Assembly: GCA_009692185.1 (NCBI GenBank)
Contig: SHZT01000003.1
Span: 1 to 64,000 of the forward strand
Origin: Gemmatimonadota bacterium
GTDB taxonomy: Bacteria; Gemmatimonadota; Gemmatimonadetes; Gemmatimonadales; GWC2-71-9
DNA: 64,000 nt
Direction: 5' to 3'
The notes beneath the pieces are model-generated. The model worked only from the letters and a program-made list of their open reading frames with translations, was not told the DNA's origin and did not search any database. Positions 61,192-64,000 of this stretch are shown here, one piece after another. Position numbers and translations under genes: made by a program. Position 1 is the first letter of the stretch. Each line of letters opens with the position of its first letter.

Positions 61192-62103
61192 ATGGTGCCC
61201 GCCGGGTCCTTTAAGATCGCGCTGATACAGATGGCGATGTCGCCCGACCCGGGGCGAAATCTCCTCACGGCCGTGGCCCGCGTGACCGAGGCGGCGAAGG
61301 CCGGCGCCAAGGTCGTGTGCCTGCCAGAGTTGTTCCGGTCGCTCTACTTCGCCCAGCAGGAAAACGCCGACCTGTTCGACCTGGCGGAGCCGATCCCGGG
61401 CCCGAGCACCGAGGCCCTGAAGACGGTCGCGAAACAGCACGACGTGGCGGTCATCGTGCCGGTGTTCGAGCGGCGCGCGGCGGGGCTCTATCACAACACG
61501 GCGGTAACGCTCGATGCCGGGGGCGAAGTGGCTGGCATGTACCGCAAGATGCATATCCCTGACGATCCCGCCTACTACGAGAAGTTCTACTTCACGCCCG
61601 GCGACCTCGGGTTCCGCGCCACCGACACGAAGGCGGGGCGCATCGGCACGCTCATCTGCTGGGACCAGTGGTACCCCGAGGGCGCCCGGCTCACGGCCCT
61701 CCAGGGCGCTTCGGTGCTGTTCTACCCGACGGCCATCGGCTGGCACCCCAAGGAAAAAGCCACGCACGGCGCCAGCCAGCGCGATGCCTGGCGCACGATC
61801 CAGCGCGGCCATGCGATTGCGAACGGCGTATACGTGGCGGCCGCGAACCGCGTCGGCCTCGAGCGGCCCGCGGGTGGCGGGGATGGAATCGAGTTCTGGG
61901 GATCGTCGTTCGTGGCGGACCCGTTCGGCGTGGTGATCGCCGAGGCGCCGGCCGATACCGAAACGATCCTGTACGCCGACGTTGACCTGGCCCGCATCGA
62001 AGAAGTCCGGCGCGGCTGGCCGTTCCTCCGGGACCGCCGGGTGGATGCGTATCAGGGGATCAACGCCCGGTTCCTCGAAGAATCCGCTCTCGATCGCCCG
62101 TGA
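61192..62103 (+). CDS. aguB: N-carbamoylputrescine amidohydrolase
   Basis: 303 residues from the ATG at 61192. Nitrilase-superfamily triad: Glu in 'VVCLPELFRSLYF', Lys in 'GMYRKMHIPDDPAYYEKFYFTPGD', Cys in 'RIGTLICWDQWYPEGARL'. The 'PELFRSLYFAQ', 'HIPDDPAYYEKFYFTPGD' and 'GWHPKEKATHGASQRDAW' segments are typical of N-carbamoylputrescine amidases. It releases putrescine, CO2 and ammonia. The adjacent aguA overlaps by 4 bases and supplies the substrate, so the pair makes putrescine from agmatine. Confidence 0.9.
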   Translation: MVPAGSFKIALIQMAMSPDPGRNLLTAVARVTEAAKAGAKVVCLPELFRSLYFAQQENADLFDLAEPIPGPSTEALKTVAKQHDVAVIVPVFERRAAGLYHNTAVTLDAGGEVAGMYRKMHIPDDPAYYEKFYFTPGDLGFRATDTKAGRIGTLICWDQWYPEGARLTALQGASVLFYPTAIGWHPKEKATHGASQRDAWRTIQRGHAIANGVYVAAANRVGLERPAGGGDGIEFWGSSFVADPFGVVIAEAPADTETILYADVDLARIEEVRRGWPFLRDRRVDAYQGINARFLEESALDRP

Positions 62104-63254
62104 CTCCCTCCAAGACACCGGCGGCAGAGGGCTACCGGATGCCCGCCGAGTGGGATCATCACGCCGCCACGTGGCTGGGCTGGCCCCACAACGCGGCGGA
62201 CTGGCCCGGCAAGATCGCGGCGATCCACTGGGTATACGGGGAAATCATCCGCAAGCTCGCGCCCGAGCCGGTGCGTATCCTGGTGAATTCGGCGGCCCAT
62301 GAAAAACAGGCGCGGGGCGTCCTGGAGCGCGTCGGTACCGACCCGAAGCAGGCGGAGTTCTACCGCATTCCTACGGACCGCGGCTGGACGCGCGACTCCG
62401 GGCCCATCTTCGTCCGGAGTGGCGGCGAGACACCGCAGGTCGCCATAGCCGGGTTCCGGTTCAACGCCTGGGCCAAGTATCGCAACTGGAAGAAGGACGC
62501 CCAGGTACCGGCCCGCGCGGCCCGTTCGCTCGGCCTGAAGGTCCTGCCGGCCGCGTTCGACGGCCGGGACGTCGTCCTCGAGGGCGGGAGTATCGACGTG
62601 AATGGGCGCGGCGCCCTGCTCACCACCGAGGAATGCCTGCTGGACCCCAAGGTCCAGGTCCGGAACCCCGGGTTCACCCGCGAGGACTACGAGCGGGTGT
62701 TCGCGGACGTGCTGGGCGCAACGAAGACCACGTGGCTGGGTCGCGGGATCGCGGGCGACGACACCCACGGCCACGTGGACGACGTATGCCGGTTCGTGAC
62801 GTCGAACACCGTGGTGCTTTGCCAGGAAGAGAACTCCCGGGACGAGAACTACGGGCCGCTCCAGGAGAACCGCGAGCGGCTCGAGGGTGCCCGGCTGGAA
62901 GACGGCTCGCGGTTCGAGGTGCTGACCCTGCCGATGCCCGCGCCGCTCCACTTCGAGGGCCGCCGGCTCCCCGCGAGCTACGCCAACTTCTACATCGGGA
63001 ACGACGCGGTGCTGGTCCCCACGTTCAACGACCCGAACGACCGGGAAGTACTCGGCGTGCTGAAGGAGGTGTTCTCCGGCCGGATGGTCGTCGGCATCCA
63101 CGCGGTGGATCTCGTCTGGGGGCTCGGCACCCTTCACTGCCTCACCCAGCAGGAGCCCGCGCGGAAGCGGAACTCGGGCGATGAACGCCGGCGGTCATGG
63201 CCGCCGGCCGCACGGCCGAGCGGGGTCTTCCGCGGCCACTATGTCGACCGTTGA
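62100..63254 (+). CDS. aguA: Agmatine deiminase
   Basis: 384 residues from a GTG overlapping the aguB stop. 'MPAEWDHHAATWLGWPHNAADWPGK' at the start, 'PTDRGWTRDSGPIFV', 'LEGGSIDVNGRGALLTTEECLLD', 'DDTHGHVDDVCRFV' (catalytic His/Asp) and the nucleophilic Cys in 'WGLGTLHCLTQQEP' are all intact for this pentein-fold enzyme. It converts agmatine to N-carbamoylputrescine and ammonia. The C-terminal ~25 residues after the Cys loop are Arg/Ser-rich and run into idi. An agmatine source (arginine decarboxylase) is not in the window. Confidence 0.92.
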   Translation: MTPSKTPAAEGYRMPAEWDHHAATWLGWPHNAADWPGKIAAIHWVYGEIIRKLAPEPVRILVNSAAHEKQARGVLERVGTDPKQAEFYRIPTDRGWTRDSGPIFVRSGGETPQVAIAGFRFNAWAKYRNWKKDAQVPARAARSLGLKVLPAAFDGRDVVLEGGSIDVNGRGALLTTEECLLDPKVQVRNPGFTREDYERVFADVLGATKTTWLGRGIAGDDTHGHVDDVCRFVTSNTVVLCQEENSRDENYGPLQENRERLEGARLEDGSRFEVLTLPMPAPLHFEGRRLPASYANFYIGNDAVLVPTFNDPNDREVLGVLKEVFSGRMVVGIHAVDLVWGLGTLHCLTQQEPARKRNSGDERRRSWPPAARPSGVFRGHYVDR

Positions 63255-63774
63255 GGAGCAGGTCGTCCTGGTGGATGAGGGCGACCGTGAGATCGGAACC
63301 AGCGGGAAGCTCGAGGCGCATCGGGCGGGCCGGCTCCATCGCGCATTTTCCGTGTTCGTGTTCGACATGCGCGGCAACCTGCTGCTCCAGCGGCGTGCGG
63401 ATGGCAAGTACCATTCGGCCGGCCTCTGGTCCAACACCTGTTGCGGGCATCCGCGGCCGGGCGAGGACACGCTGGCCGCGGCCCACCGGCGGCTGGCGGA
63501 AGAAATGGGATTCGACTGCCCCCTGACCCACCGGTTCGCGTTCACCTACCGGGCGGACCTGGACCAAGGCCTGGTGGAACATGAACTGGATCACGTATTC
63601 GACGGACGGTACGCCGACCCGCCCGAGCCGGACCCCGCCGAGGTCGACGAGTGGCGCCGGGCGCCGGTGCCTGCCCTGCTCAAGGACCTCGAACTCAATC
63701 CCCAGCGGTACTCCGCCTGGCTCAAGGGGGCCTTGCACGGCCTTCGCGAGCGGAACGCGCTCCCGGCTGCATGA
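63241..63774 (+). CDS. idi: Isopentenyl-diphosphate isomerase, type I
   Basis: Start at the ATG at 63241 (MSTVEEQVVLVDEGDREIGT), 177 residues, overlapping aguA by 14 bases. Nudix-like fold with the catalytic Cys in 'WSNTCCGHPRPGED', the metal site 'HRAFSVFVFD' and 'EMGFDCPLTHRFAFTYRADLDQGLVEHELDHVFDG', whose E-x-E/H-x-H pattern gives the second Glu. It interconverts IPP and DMAPP for isoprenoid synthesis. The setting next to putrescine genes gives no pathway link. The stop overlaps the next ATG (ATGA). Confidence 0.92.
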   Translation: MSTVEEQVVLVDEGDREIGTSGKLEAHRAGRLHRAFSVFVFDMRGNLLLQRRADGKYHSAGLWSNTCCGHPRPGEDTLAAAHRRLAEEMGFDCPLTHRFAFTYRADLDQGLVEHELDHVFDGRYADPPEPDPAEVDEWRRAPVPALLKDLELNPQRYSAWLKGALHGLRERNALPAA

Positions 63775-64000
63775 CCCGCCCCGCCTTGCCGGTCGTGTGG
63801 CACGAGGCGTACGAGGTGGACATCGGCGCGCACGTGTTCCCCACCCGCAAGTATCGGCTGGTACGCAACCGGCTCATCGGCGAGGGCACGATCACCGAAG
63901 CGGACATCGGCCGGCCCGAGCCGGCAACCTGGGACGCGGTCGCCCTGGTTCACACGCCGGAGTTCATCGAGAAGATCCGCTCGGGCAAGTTTTCCGAGTA
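63771..64000 (+). CDS. Histone-deacetylase-family protein, N-terminal part
   Basis: The frame from ATG 63771 is open to the window end, so only ~76 residues are seen. 'PVVWHEAYEVDIGAHVFPTRKYRLVRNRLIGEGTITEADIGRPEPATWDAVALVHTPEFIEKI' matches the start of AcuC/HDAC-type deacetylases, with 'VHTPEFIEKI' as the usual early motif. The zinc site lies beyond the window. It would deacetylate lysine side chains or small amides such as acetylpolyamines; the latter would fit the putrescine genes upstream. Confidence 0.8.
   Translation, partial: MTRPALPVVWHEAYEVDIGAHVFPTRKYRLVRNRLIGEGTITEADIGRPEPATWDAVALVHTPEFIEKIRSGKFSE

Overview
The window is GC-rich and tightly packed, with many overlapping start/stop pairs (ATGA, GTGA, TTGA) and frequent GTG/TTG starts. 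The gene content suggests a diderm, aerobic, non-photosynthetic soil or water bacterium. LptF/LptG, a 2,000-residue SprA-like protein, an Oar/TonB-type receptor with an N-terminal carboxypeptidase-like domain and many secreted beta-rich proteins best fit Gemmatimonadota, probably a draft or metagenome-assembled genome. That assignment is an inference from gene content and architecture, not a database match. I recognised no tRNA, rRNA or CRISPR array.

Region 1 (1-15.8 kb) is a type IV pilus region. It has a pilA pilin with a textbook sigma-54 promoter and an upstream palindrome, pilS-pilR, and an apparently single transcription unit in which pilS-pilR are followed by a GT2 glycosyltransferase and three multi-pass GT-C/TMTC-type membrane glycosyltransferases. 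A PilX-like minor pilin and a ComEA-like protein are also present. Several pilus genes are broken. A PilW-like gene has lost its 5' end next to an orphan sensor-kinase N-terminus, and pilC has lost about its first third. The sequence between pilC and comEA is an island holding an IS1-like transposase, a class II Fic protein and two tiny genes.

Region 2 (15.8-31.3 kb) covers the cell envelope and lysine/peptidoglycan precursors. An M28 glutaminyl-cyclase-like lipoprotein is translationally coupled to the giant SprA-like protein, which sits head-to-head with lptF-lptG. Then comes a six-gene operon, M20 peptidase (dapE-like)-asd-lysC-dapB-dapA-dapD, which builds the succinylase route to diaminopimelate. 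An intrinsic terminator lies only a few bases ahead of its first start codon.

Region 3 (31.3-40 kb) has an Oar-like receptor, an APC permease, heme A synthase (ctaA), a truncated secreted IPT/PPC-like protein, an M24 peptidase and a V4R-like protein. Region 4 (40-45.7 kb) is the most unusual block. An ECF sigma factor and its ZAS zinc anti-sigma factor lead directly into a tightly coupled run of FAD oxidoreductase, flavin reductase, methyltransferase, SRPBCC protein, FabF-like ketosynthase and aquaporin, which looks like an uncharacterised biosynthetic operon.

Region 5 (45.6-64 kb) is mostly housekeeping. It holds hemB-hemC, a cspA-STAS-receiver unit, acetyl-CoA synthetase, a DsbA/VKOR oxidative-folding pair, OsmC, small outer-membrane proteins, a frameshifted cyclic-nucleotide-binding protein, TPR proteins and an MFS transporter. 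After these come a tandem pair of secreted propeller paralogues, an aguB-aguA putrescine operon with idi, and the start of a histone-deacetylase-like gene cut by the window edge.
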